A stretch of DNA of 64,000 nt from Rhizodiscina lignyota (taxonomy: Eukaryota; Ascomycota; Dothideomycetes; Aulographales; Rhizodiscinaceae), in contig ML978123.1 in NCBI GenBank assembly GCA_010015805.1, positions 2,914,001-2,978,000 on the forward strand. Direction: 5' to 3'. The position numbers were made by a program, and so were the translations under genes. Shown here piece after piece: positions 21,645-31,868 of the stretch; position 1 is the stretch's first letter; the number at the start of each line of letters is the position of its first letter. The notes below the pieces were generated by a model, which worked only from the letters and a program-made list of their open reading frames with translations, did no database searches and had not been told where the DNA came from.

Positions 21645-22743
21645 TGATCCCTTTCTTTTATTCCGCTTTGGCTGGGCTTGTATTAATATGGTTGGGTTCC
21701 CCTCTTTTGGTTCATGCTTTTTGAAAGGCGCAAGGGAGGCTGGATTGCATATAGAGCGATATTGCTCTTTGGACGTCTGGATCATCTTCTCTTTTGGTTT
21801 CCTTGGTTTTGGCATAGCACTACGTGCCGAATACCTAGTTATGACATGAATGTCTACTGGCCAATTTTGTGGAAACTGAATCCACGATCGAAGAGGCATC
21901 GGTGACTCTCAACTGCTACCAAATAAACCTGAAGCCCTTTGAGAACTCTATGGGCTATAACATCTAGAAATTAGGCAATCACACATTTGTCCAACTATGT
22001 TGAATGATAGATGGCCGTCGGATGGGTCGTGGCCGCTCAACGTAGGGTCAAAAGCTGATGGCAGGGTGATGGCTGGGAGTTGCAGGGGGGTGACTCTCTT
22101 CCCCAGACCTCTAATTTTCTCACTCCCTTCCACCATGGAAAAGTATCGTACCGAACTTCTTGATTATTACCACGTGGGTAGTGCACACTCTGTAATATTC
22201 CTCTTGGCTACAAGTCATGCGGCGGTTTTCCACGATATCGCGGTGTAAGAGTCGGTGTTCTCACCCAGCTCTCTCAGCCCTATGAGCTGAAAACATCTGC
22301 ACAGCCAGTCTCGGCGAGCAAACGAAAAGCTTCTTCTTGTTTCCTTCACACCACAAACTTCGTATCTTGTCACCGTACTGAATTTTAGTACCTTTTAGAG
22401 TAAAGATTATGAGGGCTGGTTCATGGCGCGATATCCCAAATGGCGGTGGTTGGAGGTGGGCCAGCATCATCCCATCACGCAGTACTGCACTACTACCCAC
22501 CACTCCAGCCATCTGAATTGCTCATCAATTGTGTCACCGGATTTTCGGGGTGGCAGGCAAACTTTACCTCAACAATGCACCATCAAGACGGTAAGAGACA
22601 ACTAGCTATATAGCAGGTAGGTTCGCCGCCTCCCCCAACCTTTCCTGCCCTCCCTTTGCTTCCTCCCAACCTCTGGTTCGTGTCGCTTCCTGTCTGTTTG
22701 TCTCTCGTCACTCTGCAGTCATTGTTGTTTTGCGTGGTCAGCG
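21645..22743. other. Intergenic, nothing recognised
   Basis: This 1.1 kb stretch contains the INP1 3' flank and the presumed promoter of the Ser-rich gene, pyrimidine-rich at about 22625-22735. No repeat or RNA feature is seen. Confidence 0.45.
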
Positions 22744-23298
22744 ATGTCTTCACGCCGCTCACTCGACGATTCGGCGCTCTTCTGCACCTGGAGCGGACGG
22801 TCAAGGTCATCCTCACTATCAGACGAAGAACTATCGCCATCACGACCAAGAGCGCCATCGCCGGATTCGATGTTCAGAGGTAGCGAGAGGTCTCGCCCGG
22901 GCAGTCCCAGGTGGACCTTGCTACCAAGTCCCCTACAGCAATTGGAGAACATCAGCGTGGACTCCTTCCATACCGCACACGACCTCTCTCTGTCTCCAAC
23001 CCGCTCTCGAAGATCATCCATTCGCTCTATTTCCCTCTCATCAACGTGTTCCGAAGACTCGCTGTCATCCCTAATATCGGATCTGGATCAATCGATAGCA
23101 TCCTGGTCATCAGAATCATCAAGTCGCACATTAAAAAAGAGGAGGTCACCGCGGCGAGAGTCGCTGCGAGATATCCGGACGAAGCAATCGGAATATCAAC
23201 TGCAACGGGCCTACGAACAATCAACTATCGCTTATCTTGACGATACCATATTCGATCTGTTCAAACCACGACCACTACGGACGAGAATTTCCATTTGA
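22744..23298 (+). CDS. Ser/Arg-rich hypothetical protein
   Basis: A single exon of 184 residues. About a quarter are Ser, with many Arg, in SR- and SP-type runs such as SRRSSIRSISLSST, which suggests a disordered phosphoprotein. The last 45 residues look more structured (QLQRAYEQSTIAYLDDTIFDLF). No family is recognised. A pyrimidine-rich stretch just before the ATG supports the start. Confidence is moderate because low-complexity frames can arise by chance, although both the start and the C-terminal segment look real. Confidence 0.55.
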   Translation: MSSRRSLDDSALFCTWSGRSRSSSLSDEELSPSRPRAPSPDSMFRGSERSRPGSPRWTLLPSPLQQLENISVDSFHTAHDLSLSPTRSRRSSIRSISLSSTCSEDSLSSLISDLDQSIASWSSESSSRTLKKRRSPRRESLRDIRTKQSEYQLQRAYEQSTIAYLDDTIFDLFKPRPLRTRISI

Positions 23299-23751
23299 TC
23301 TTTCACTAACTTGGGCCTGGTGTTATGGGGATTGGCGGATCAATGGTTATGCGGTCTACGCCTCAATTTCATTTCGTCTTCACATTTTGCAAACGATTCC
23401 CACAGGACCGCGGTCCTGTGCCGGTACCTTCATGGCTGAATGGACGATCGACGCCTTTGAGCGACGCAGTCACTTATTTGGGAGCAGACTTTGCTCCATC
23501 ATTTTCAGCTCCCGGCAGCTTTCCTTAACGATTTACTATGACCTTCAATGAGGCGTTCTTTCTCTTACAAGCTAAACGATTTCAAACCATGTGCTCACGA
23601 AGGAAAGGGCGTAATGCTCATATGCAGAGCTCGGAGAGGTTTCATTGGCTCTCAGTATGAGGCGCAAGGATATCAGTCATTCGCTTGACGATTTCCTTCA
23701 CCCATTTGTACATCATGCAAAACGACTTTCTACGATTTACGCAGCTCAAAT
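23299..23751. other. Convergent intergenic region, nothing recognised
   Basis: This 453-bp spacer lies between the ends of the Ser-rich gene and the quinone oxidoreductase gene. Only short open frames are seen. Confidence 0.4.
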
Positions 23752-25054
23752 TTAGCTTACTCTGCAAATCAGCTTCCCCATCGTCTTGTTTTCAGCCATG
23801 ATGCGATGCGCGTCCTGAATCTCCTCCCACGGGAATACTTTTTCAATGTGGATCTTGAACTGCCCGCTCACGAACTTCGGCAGCGCATGCTCAACTAGCA
23901 TGTCTCTTAGTCTACCCTGGTAGTTCTCGTCTCTGCTTCGCAGACTGCTGCCCTCCAGCCTCAATCTCTTCCTTACAAAGTTCGAGAAGTTCGCACCAGC
24001 TGGGACGATCGCCGGGCCCAGAATGCCGAGGTTCACGATCCGCCCATCTCGTGCTGCGGCGTTGAGGTTTTGGGCAAAGTAGCCAGCGCCGACGAAGTCT
24101 ATGATAATATCCACTCCCTTACCGTCAGTTGCCTTGAGGATTTCCTCGTCCCACTTCGTCGTCGTGGCGTTGAATGCGGCTGTCGCACCCAGCTCCTTAA
24201 CCACGAATTCGCACTTTGAGTCTTGCCTGGTGGTCGCGAAGACCTTAGACGCACCATCGCCAACGCTAAGCTGGATGCCCGAAATGCTCACCGAGGAGGC
24301 ACCGGCGTGCCAGAGCACGGTTTTACCGGGCGTGTACTCGCCAATGAGATAAAGCGCTTGAGTTGCCGTTATCCAGGTCTATTACAGTCACCCTTATAAG
24401 TTTCGTGCATTCTCATGAGCCAGGCATAGATTGTGCCTACCTCCGGAATACCCGCACACTCCTCCCACGACAGCTCCTTCGGCTTATGCACCAGCATATG
24501 CGTCGACACCGCAATGTACTCCGCATACGCACCTCCATACGCCAGCCCAAACACCTCGTCCCCGATGTTGAAGCCGCGCTCTGGCTCGTTCCCGAACGCC
24601 TCGATGACGCCGGAGAACTCAACGCCCAGCGTCTTGGGTGCTTGCGGCGGCACGGGGTACCCGCCCTCGCGCTGGGAGAGATCCATGCGGTTGAGACCGA
24701 AGTATTTTATCTTAACAAGGGCTTGGGTGGCAGTGGGCTTCGGCTTGGGGATCTCGTTGATGAAGAGGGCTTCGATGGGGCCGGCGCCATTTTTGATGTC
24801 TGGTGTGGAGAGTGAGAATTAGCATTGAGACGAACAGATAGTAAGTTCTTGAGAGTCTTTGAGTAATAGGAGATTTCTAAGAGTGGTTCACGCGAGCGAA
24901 AATTATTGAAAGCGATATCGGAACACGTACCTACTGCTCGCATGGTCTCCGCCATGCTGGGCGAAACTGTGAAGAAGGAAGGGCGAGAAGTAGAGAAATG
25001 GCGGGTGACAGACGAAAGACGCCTTGCGGAGCTCAGAGCGTACCTCAATGGCAT
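23752..25054 (-). CDS. PIG3-type NAD(P)H quinone oxidoreductase, putative mitochondrial
   Basis: Three exons in transcript order: 24931-25054, 24441-24799 and 23752-24378, giving 369 residues. The N-terminus (residues 1-33) is rich in Arg and Ser without acids and looks like a mitochondrial presequence. Then follow the GroES-like domain (GLNRMDLSQREGGYP, GVEFSGVIE, GDEVFGL) and a Rossmann half (WHAGASSVSISGIQL, KGVDIIIDFVGAGYF), with the order of the PIG3/TP53I3 and zeta-crystallin family. No zinc ligands are seen. Such enzymes reduce quinones or conjugated carbonyls with NADPH. Skipping the presequence, the second methionine at residue 34 would give a cytosolic form. Confidence 0.92.
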
Positions 25055-25996
25055 TTATGAAGCTCGGCCGCTCCAGCTCTGCAGCTCTACATTATGGTGT
25101 CTCGCGCGGGTTTAAGCTAAGAGTTACATGTGATGTGTAAGCTACGCGCGATAGCGGGGCATAACATGAGACGAAGTCGTTCCTCAACGTGGGGCCTTCG
25201 GACCTCTAACTACACTAGAGAGTTTTAAAGGGAGGCTTATTAACTGATTATCTATTCCTTTCAAAGGGCCCGAGCTCTCCTATTGGTTACAGCATCGCGA
25301 GTAACGCATCTCTATTGGCTGACGCGGAAGCGAGGCCTTCTTCAGAACGGCCTTTGCAATCGACGCCATCTCTCATTATTGCATGAAAGCATATCTAACC
25401 CCAAAGGTCTAGCAATTCGCTATCTGCATGGAACGGATTGGCCATGCAAGTGAAAAAAGGTTTGTAGCAGACCGAAAAGGTGAGCAATCCCTGCAAAGAT
25501 GACCATGAAATGCAGCATCTAATGCTGCTGCAGCGAGGTTGAATATCGCCATCAACGCCATTCAATCCAGACTCATCCGCATTCTTCTGGACCTCCCATC
25601 CTGTCACGATCCTGGGCACAACTCACCGATGCTGTGGCTTGGAGCAACATTGAACAAGACCCCAAATTTGATCGTACGACATCGGGTTGCATAGATACAA
25701 CAGAGCGCGTATGTACTCGAAGTTACGACATGCAGATGAGAATGAATGGCTCCTGAGCGTTGCTGATTCTCATATCAGGACATTTCAGACCCCCCTGAAT
25801 TTCGACGGCTCTATCGTACCCCGTCCAATGAAGACTTCGGGCGTCACGCAGGGGAGTTCAGCTGCTTCAGTCTTGCTCGATTCGAAGTTATGAAGCAGCA
25901 GCAGCCTCCGTATTGCAGGCGTTTCTTAAATCTACAGATCAGAGTTCGTTTCCTTCTTCATTCCTTTCTGTTGAAGCTTTCGCTCTTAGAGAAAAT
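25055..25996. other. Intergenic, nothing recognised
   Basis: This 942-bp stretch holds the quinone oxidoreductase promoter and the upstream flank of the truncated membrane gene. No feature can be supported. Confidence 0.4.
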
Positions 25997-26368
25997 ATGG
26001 AGGATGAGGTGCCTTTGCGCGATTTACATCCGATGAAGGCACGCTTTCAGAGCCACTCACTCAGTTTGCCCCTAAGCAGTAATCGATCGCGGATGCACCG
26101 GGCAGTGGCAGGGAGCGTCTGGCCCTCTCTTTTCGCAGTCCTGGGACTTCTCATCACCGCCACTTTCAGCATGCTTCTTTTAGCAACCAGCGCGAGGAGA
26201 TGGACGTTCTCGCCTTCGGCTTACTGGTGGATCTCGGGCAACCGCGCCACAATTCACTTGGTTTTACAGCTTCTCTCTAATGCTTTAGCTCTCATCTATG
26301 TCACTATCGTCTGTGGCTTGATCAGGTCTATTGTATACCACAGACGGCGCGTAGTTCGGGTGTTGTAA
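25997..26368 (+). pseudogene. Truncated N-terminal fragment of a membrane protein gene
   Basis: The open frame gives 123 residues: a polar N-terminus of about 38 residues and two hydrophobic segments (about 43-65 and 86-110), linked by a stretch of the type WISGNRATIHLVLQLLS. That resembles the first exon of large multi-pass fungal membrane proteins that I cannot name. The stop overlaps a perfect splice donor (GTGTT then GTAAGT), so the original reading probably continued through an intron, but the region to the right is occupied after 35 bp by the alcohol dehydrogenase gene on the other strand. I read this as a 5' remnant left by a rearrangement. A genuine small two-pass protein is the alternative. 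Confidence 0.5.
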
Positions 26369-26403
26369 GTACGAGAGCCGCGAGAGCTAGTCTCCACACT
26401 TTC

Positions 26404-27530
26404 CTATTCTGCTATCTTAATCACAAATCGAAATCTCACATCAGCGACCCTCAGCCTCTCAAGCGCCTGGTTAATATCTTTCTTGTCAATGACCTCTACC
26501 AGTGGTGAAATTGAGTGCTTCTGGCAGAAGTCAAGGACTTCCTTTGTCTCTGCGACACTACCGATCATGGAGCCGGTCAAACTTAGCCCTCGAGCAGCCA
26601 AATCGATATTATTGAGAATGGATTTGTATGGCCCTAATAGGCCCATTACCGTGATCGTACCTCTTCGCCGCAGTAGTGCAAGGTAATGTGCTAGATCAAA
26701 CGGCACCGGAATCGTGGATAGGATGTGATGGAAGGATTTTGCGAACGAGCGCATCTGATCCGCATCAGTCGAGACTATGAATTCGTCGGCGCCTAGTTGA
26801 AATGCAGCATCTCGCTTCGCTGCGTGTGTCGAGACGACTGCGACGTATTCCGCACCCATGGCTTTTGCAAATTGGAGTGCCATATGTCCTTACGGTCTCA
26901 TCAGCGATTCGAAAGTCCCTGAGGGAAGCATCGAAATATCAACATACCAGGACCGCCGAGCCCCAGGATTGCAATCCTCTTGCCAGAAAGATCACCAAAC
27001 CTTCTCATGGGCCCAAAGGTGTCAGTTCCTGGGCACATCAACGGCGCGGCCTCCTCTAAAGGCATGTTCTCAGGTATCTTCACCACGAACTCTTCTCTCA
27101 CGACAAGGTTGTCCGACCACGCTCCAAATGTGTTGTATTCAGCGGCCTCCTTGTCCCCAGGTGAAAGATATCCACTGTACGTCATTGTTGGCCCATTCGG
27201 GCCCTCGCAATGGTTCTCCCAGCCTTCCTTGCAAGCCTGACACTGGAGACAGGAATCAATCATGCAGCCCACTCCAACAATATCACCAACAGCAAATTTC
27301 GTGACTTCCGGACCAATGGAAGTAACACGACCGGCAGCTTCGTGGCCTGGGACACATGGATACTTGGTAATGCCCCAATTGTTCTCCAGGAGCTCTAGAT
27401 CCGAGTGGCAAATTCCGCAATACAAAACTTGGATAAGCATCTCATTGCCCTTGGGAGGATCTCTCTCGAAGGTGAAAGGCGAGACAGTGTGTTCACCTTT
27501 CTGTGCTGCATACCCGTTTGTCGTGATCAT
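26404..27530 (-). CDS. Zinc-type alcohol dehydrogenase (cinnamyl alcohol dehydrogenase-like)
   Basis: Two exons, 26948-27530 and 26404-26888, giving 355 residues. The ATG at 27530 (MITTNGYAAQ) is the first real ATG; an upstream extension begins only with GTG. Zinc motifs are visible: CGICHSDLE and GHEAAGRV for the catalytic site, and four cysteines in CMIDSCLQCQACKEGWENHC for the structural zinc. The nucleotide-binding turn GLGGPGH spans the splice site. The enzyme family reduces aldehydes or oxidises alcohols with NADP(H), as in YahK- and Adh6-type proteins; the exact substrate is unknown. Its 3' end is 35 bp from the truncated membrane gene fragment. Confidence 0.94.
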
Positions 27531-28037
27531 TGTGGCCGGCAGTGTATGGTTGAGGTTCTGCGATTGACGGAGTTTCGGGAGCACTGCACTGAAGTATGTG
27601 AATATTTTTGACCAGAAGTCCTCCTACTTGTCCAGAATTTCGTGCAGAGCAAGGTAATCAATATACAGCAAAGTGGATGTTGAGAATAGCGGATTTGCAA
27701 AGCAGGACACGTTCATCAATTTATATGGTCAACAAGCAGCTTTTTGGAAGCTCAACACTTCACTTCCTCCAAGTCCCGACATGCCTTACAAACGAATCTG
27801 CGGGAATTGAGGTAGAATTGACGATTGATTAATTGACTAATCAAGGGGTATATACGGTGCCTTGCCAATGGTAGATGGCGAGAAAGCCATATGAATCTCA
27901 GATGTCTGGGGAATTCATCTGTATGTCGATGACCAAGCATATCGGCCGAATGCACAACTTCATCCTTTGAATACCTGCCCAATCACGTACTGTTCAGTCA
28001 ATTAGTCAGCTCGTACAGTCCGCAACTCGTACCAATA

Positions 28038-28093
28038 CTCGAACCGATGTGCGGCTCGAACCGATCCATGATGCAGTGATTCGCACATGGATC
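28038..28093. repeat. Short direct and inverted repeats (operator-like)
   Basis: CTCGAACCGAT occurs at 28038-28048 and again at 28055-28065. Next to it GATCCATG (28063-28070) and CATGGATC (28086-28093) form perfect 8-bp inverted arms with a 15-bp loop. They lie about 500 bp upstream of the dehydrogenase start. No known factor is assigned. Confidence 0.4.
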
Positions 28094-29415
28094 ATACGTT
28101 GCTAAAGCTTGATTAGAATTCATGCTCGATAATACAGCACTCGATCGGGGCATGTTATGTCAACTCCTCGTGACTACGAGCATTGAGTACGCCGATATTC
28201 GATGAGAATATCTCATAGCGCCAATAAAGACCGACTCAAATGGATTCCGTAAACCAACGAAACATGACCAGGCGCAGCATGCCGAACCACCTTCTTGGCT
28301 CTCGTTGCCCCTTCTTGCCCCACCGAGGTAACACATCTCTACCTTCATACACCACATCTCAGTCCTATTCGACATCGATCATAGCCCTCGCCCCACCTTA
28401 CGAGGACATAGATGCTGACCTCAGAGAAATGGATCGAAAACCAGCAGTGCCAACAGCTATTAGCTAGTTTGCACTCGTAGATGTTGTTCATGTTCCATCC
28501 CCTTAGTTATCGAAAAAGAACCAGTAAGATTTAAGTCAAGGCCCCGATGCTATGAAATTGTTGACTGTGAGGAAAGGGGAAGAAAGAAAGAGATCCGGAG
28601 AATCCTTCCAGGGTGAAAAAGAAAGGGTGTGGAAGAAATTTGCATGAAAGGAGAGTTCTGTTGCGCATCCCACGCCTGATTGGACACAGCTGATACTAGA
28701 TCTAAAGAGAATGTCGATTACCTCTTCTCCGCGGGAATGAGAAAGGCATCGGTTTACTGTCGCAATGCACAAGGGCTTCTGTGGCCCAGTGAATTCGCCC
28801 TTCGATGACTCGAGGTCACATCAAGGTCTCGATCTCTTGAGAGCAAAGTTGCAGAGGTTGAGGCGGTGTCCCGAATGCTACGCTCACCGAGTGGCAGACG
28901 CCATCCGTATAGCTTGAGCGATTTCTCGAGATGGCCAGCTGGACGTGGGCAGGTGTTCAGCTTTGTCGTTCAGCCTGGACTTGCTGCATACGGGCAAGTC
29001 TTGGCGACGATAAATTTAGACTTTTTCGCCGGCCCGATTCTCGCCGTACGCAGTGCAACGACCTCCAGACGGCCGGTTCCAAACTTCGCCTCCACGCCTC
29101 CCGACCTTCTCCATCCCCGGTCTAAAAGGGTAGTAATGATACCTTAACTAGCCATTGCGACAACGTGACCAACCCAATACTCTGTCTCGACACCGCCCAG
29201 CCACTTCGGAAAGTTCCATTCAGCTCAATGAGCTATCGTGAGCTATCGTGATTTTGTTACTATTCTTTTGAGCCACGAGTGGCCATGGCGCTACTATTGA
29301 TGTTGTAGAGGCTGAGCACACTGGACGAGCTGAGCGACAGTGACATCGCTTTGCAAGCGCACCCTTCTACGGTAATTACTGAACTTCATGGTGTCTTTTG
29401 AAAACAACCGGTACG

Positions 29416-29423
29416 TATATAAG
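29416..29423 (+). promoter_or_regulatory. TATA box of the small secreted protein gene
   Basis: TATATAAG lies about 150 bp before the ATG at 29572 and is followed by a CT- and CA-rich leader without upstream ATGs for most of its length, typical of inducible secreted-protein genes in fungi. Confidence 0.6.
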
Positions 29424-29571
29424 TCTACAAGATCTTTCTCTCATCCCATTCTCCATCAACATCTCAATCATCATAGTCCAGCAAAAGCAGACAAGCAATT
29501 CTCCTTCAAGTCAATCGTTATATTCCACTTTAATATCTTAATAACTTTCATCACTACCAACAACCATCAAA

Positions 29572-29997
29572 ATGCGTTTCTCCGCCATCACCGCCGCCGC
29601 TCTCTTCGGCGCCTCCGCCCTCGCGGCTCCAGCACCCAACGCGGCCATCCAAAAGGAAATTCAAACCCTCGAAATCACCATTGTCAACGTCCTCAATGAT
29701 ATCGTGCAACTCAACAAGGCCGGCCTGCACAAGGACTACTCCACCGGTACGAGCGAGTTCGGTCAGATCATCTCCCAAGTCAGCGGACCCCAGCCGTGCT
29801 CGCCGTTCGTCCCCGGCAAGCCGACCACTGCCGCAGGCGCAGTGTCCTACCTCCAGAAGGCACAGTCTGGTCTGCAGGAGCTGAGCTTGGATCTGATGGA
29901 TCCATCGAAGAGCGCAAAGAAGGGCGATTTCCACGCTGATGTCTGCGGCGCTTGGGGTTTCTACGCGGGCGTTCAGACCTTTGTGAACAAGCAGTAA
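29572..29997 (+). CDS. Small secreted protein, effector-like
   Basis: A single exon of 141 residues. The signal peptide (residues 1-18, MRFSAITAAALFGASALA) has a clear cleavage site before APAPNAA. The mature part is helical-looking, with only two cysteines (in QPCSPF and DVCGAWG), and ends in YAGVQTFVNKQ. No family is recognised; it is somewhat like cell-wall or surface-binding proteins of the HsbA/galactomannoprotein style, but I cannot assign it. A strong TATA plus CT-rich promoter suggests regulated expression. Size and secretion make it a candidate effector if the fungus colonises a host, which the sequence does not show. Confidence 0.8.
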   Translation: MRFSAITAAALFGASALAAPAPNAAIQKEIQTLEITIVNVLNDIVQLNKAGLHKDYSTGTSEFGQIISQVSGPQPCSPFVPGKPTTAAGAVSYLQKAQSGLQELSLDLMDPSKSAKKGDFHADVCGAWGFYAGVQTFVNKQ

Positions 29998-30323
29998 ACG
30001 GAAGATACAGGAGTGAAAGGATTTGAAATAGGTGCATAGCGTGGTGTTTTGGTTTTCGATCATGGACTCTCCTTCATGCATGGCTTCGGTGTATCTCTAT
30101 GCGGGATTGCTTTCCTAACTGTAGTCAATCCTTCACTGTAATATACTTAGGACTCTCACAAGAGGGCGATAAAAATTCAGACATTGAGAACACCTTCCAG
30201 GTTACGAGAATTGCTTTATTCTTCGATTCAAGGATAATTCAAAGGTGCAAGAGTCATAGGAAAGACCCTATTCTCTCAATACGATCTCGTGTGCCCCCTT
30301 CGGTACATCCCAACCTCTCTTCC
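29998..30323. other. Convergent spacer
   Basis: This 326-bp stretch lies between two gene 3' ends. AT-rich in the middle; nothing else is seen. Confidence 0.4.
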
Positions 30324-31136
30324 TCATCGGGCCTGCGTCCCATTCCCAGCACTCCACGGCCCCTCCGCACTCGCTAGACTACTCATAGCGCTCAAGCTCC
30401 TGATCCACGAGCTTCTGGAGATAATATTGCGGTCGTACAGGTAGCTCGCATAGGTCTGGTAATGAATATCCAAATCAGCCGCCGAACCACGGACCACCAA
30501 AGGAACCCGGCACCTACATGGTACTGATCGCTCACCGCCGCGATGCCCTGCACAATCGGCGGGTTGAGGTCCGACGAGTGCGCCAGCTTCGACAGGCTGG
30601 TTAGTGCTTGAGAGAGGGAGAAGAAGGTGTTGGAGAACTGTTACAATCATTAGCAAGGGGGTTTGACGGGGTTGGGTGTCGCGGGTTGGAGGGAGCGAGA
30701 CTCACGTCGAGATATGGTCCGTCCAGAGGAAGCGTCTGCCCGTTGATCCAAGATGTCTACGATATCCGTCAAGCAAGGCGCTTCCAGGAGCCAGGAGCCC
30801 AAAAACGCTGCGCAAAACATACTTGGTCTGTCTGTACATTCTGCTGCGCCGTGCCCAGTTGTGCGGTCAGGTCTCCGAGCATGGACTGTGCTGTCTGCGA
30901 TACTGTCAGCCGTTGCGCTCTCTCATCCACTTGCTTACGCGGTAAGAGAATGTGCCAACCGTGAAAGGCGCACTGCCAGCAGCCGTGGAGTTCGACAGTG
31001 CAGTGATGTTGCCAGCTTTATTTGTGATCGAGTCGCGCAGCATAGCGAGGTCTCCGACGCCGTCGGCGGCGACGAGGAGGAGCAGAAGAAGGGTGATGGA
31101 AGCAAGGATATGGATCCAGGATGTGCAAAGACGCAT
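30324..31136 (-). CDS. Small membrane-anchored or secreted protein, five exons
   Basis: Exons in transcript order: 30939-31136, 30823-30894, 30706-30756, 30518-30637 and 30324-30455, giving 190 residues. A hydrophobic segment at residues 9-24 (ILASITLLLLLLVAAD) acts as signal peptide or anchor. It is followed by sequence with several sequons and conserved-looking blocks such as PFTVGTFSYR, TSWINGQTLPLDGPYLDFSN and DQYHTYASYLYDRN. No cysteine-rich motif or known family is seen. All four introns are phase 0 and every exon is a multiple of three. The last exon could use another frame ending in QKLVDQELERYE, but the phase at the donor favours the chosen one. Confidence 0.7.
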
Positions 31137-31868
31137 TTTGGTGATGCTGGAGATGATATCGTCCTGCTGGCTCTAAGAGGGATGAAGTGGGAGATAAAGA
31201 TGAGGGAAATCTGCAAATGTTTGGAGTAAAGTGAGGATGATCCACAAATCCGTCGAACTAGAGAGAGGAAAATGAATGTCGCCGTCTCCTTGACTTATAG
31301 TGGCAATAGCGATACAGGTAAATATACGAGAAACTGAGGAAGGTCAAGAATCGCAGGGTGAAGAGGGAAAGTGGGCCCCAGTATACGCTGAAATGGAGAA
31401 TCGCCCTTTCCTCACGTCGTTAATCTGGCCAGAGTTTGATTATAATTGACACAAAGACAGCCATTGAAAGTTCAAGTGAAAATTCTTGCATAGCGCAATC
31501 GGGTTTCGGCGCAGCTAAGTAAAGGTATTGAGAAAAGCGAACAGACGCTGCAGACTCTTACAGAGCAAAGAAAAGGCGACATGTGCGTGCGCGCTCTCTC
31601 TCTCTCTCACTCACAAGAGGGGGTGTGTATGACAAGCTAGTCCGACAGACAGACAGACGGTATCAGAACAACAGCAACAGAAACATCAAAATGTAAGAAG
31701 GTGTAAAAAACGCCGGGTGCAAATGCTCATCAAGCCAAAAAAGAAAAGGCTCCCCCCCTTTTGTGGTATCCTCCAAGCCAAAGCCAAAATGCTTAACCCT
31801 ATCCCGCCCATTATTGCGCCGTCCCCGCTTTCTCGAAATCGCTATAATCTTTCGAATGGGAAAGGGCG
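31137..31868. other. Intergenic with simple repeats
   Basis: A (CT)n tract lies at 31594-31608 and a GACA tetranucleotide repeat at 31644-31658. The region is the promoter of the five-exon gene and the 3' flank of the MIT-domain gene. Confidence 0.5.
31594..31658. repeat. CT and GACA microsatellites
   Basis: About seven CT units at 31594-31608 and three to four GACA units at 31644-31658. These are short simple repeats that may vary in length between strains. Confidence 0.7.

Larger units (their letters stand above)
27531..29571. other. Intergenic, 2 kb, small repeats only
   Basis: The left part is the dehydrogenase promoter and the right end the promoter of a small secreted protein. A 17-bp-spaced direct repeat and an inverted repeat lie at 28038-28093, and TGAGCTATCG is tandemly doubled at 29229-29248. 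Open frames here (for example 28866-29147) lack family resemblance or splice partners. Confidence 0.45.
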
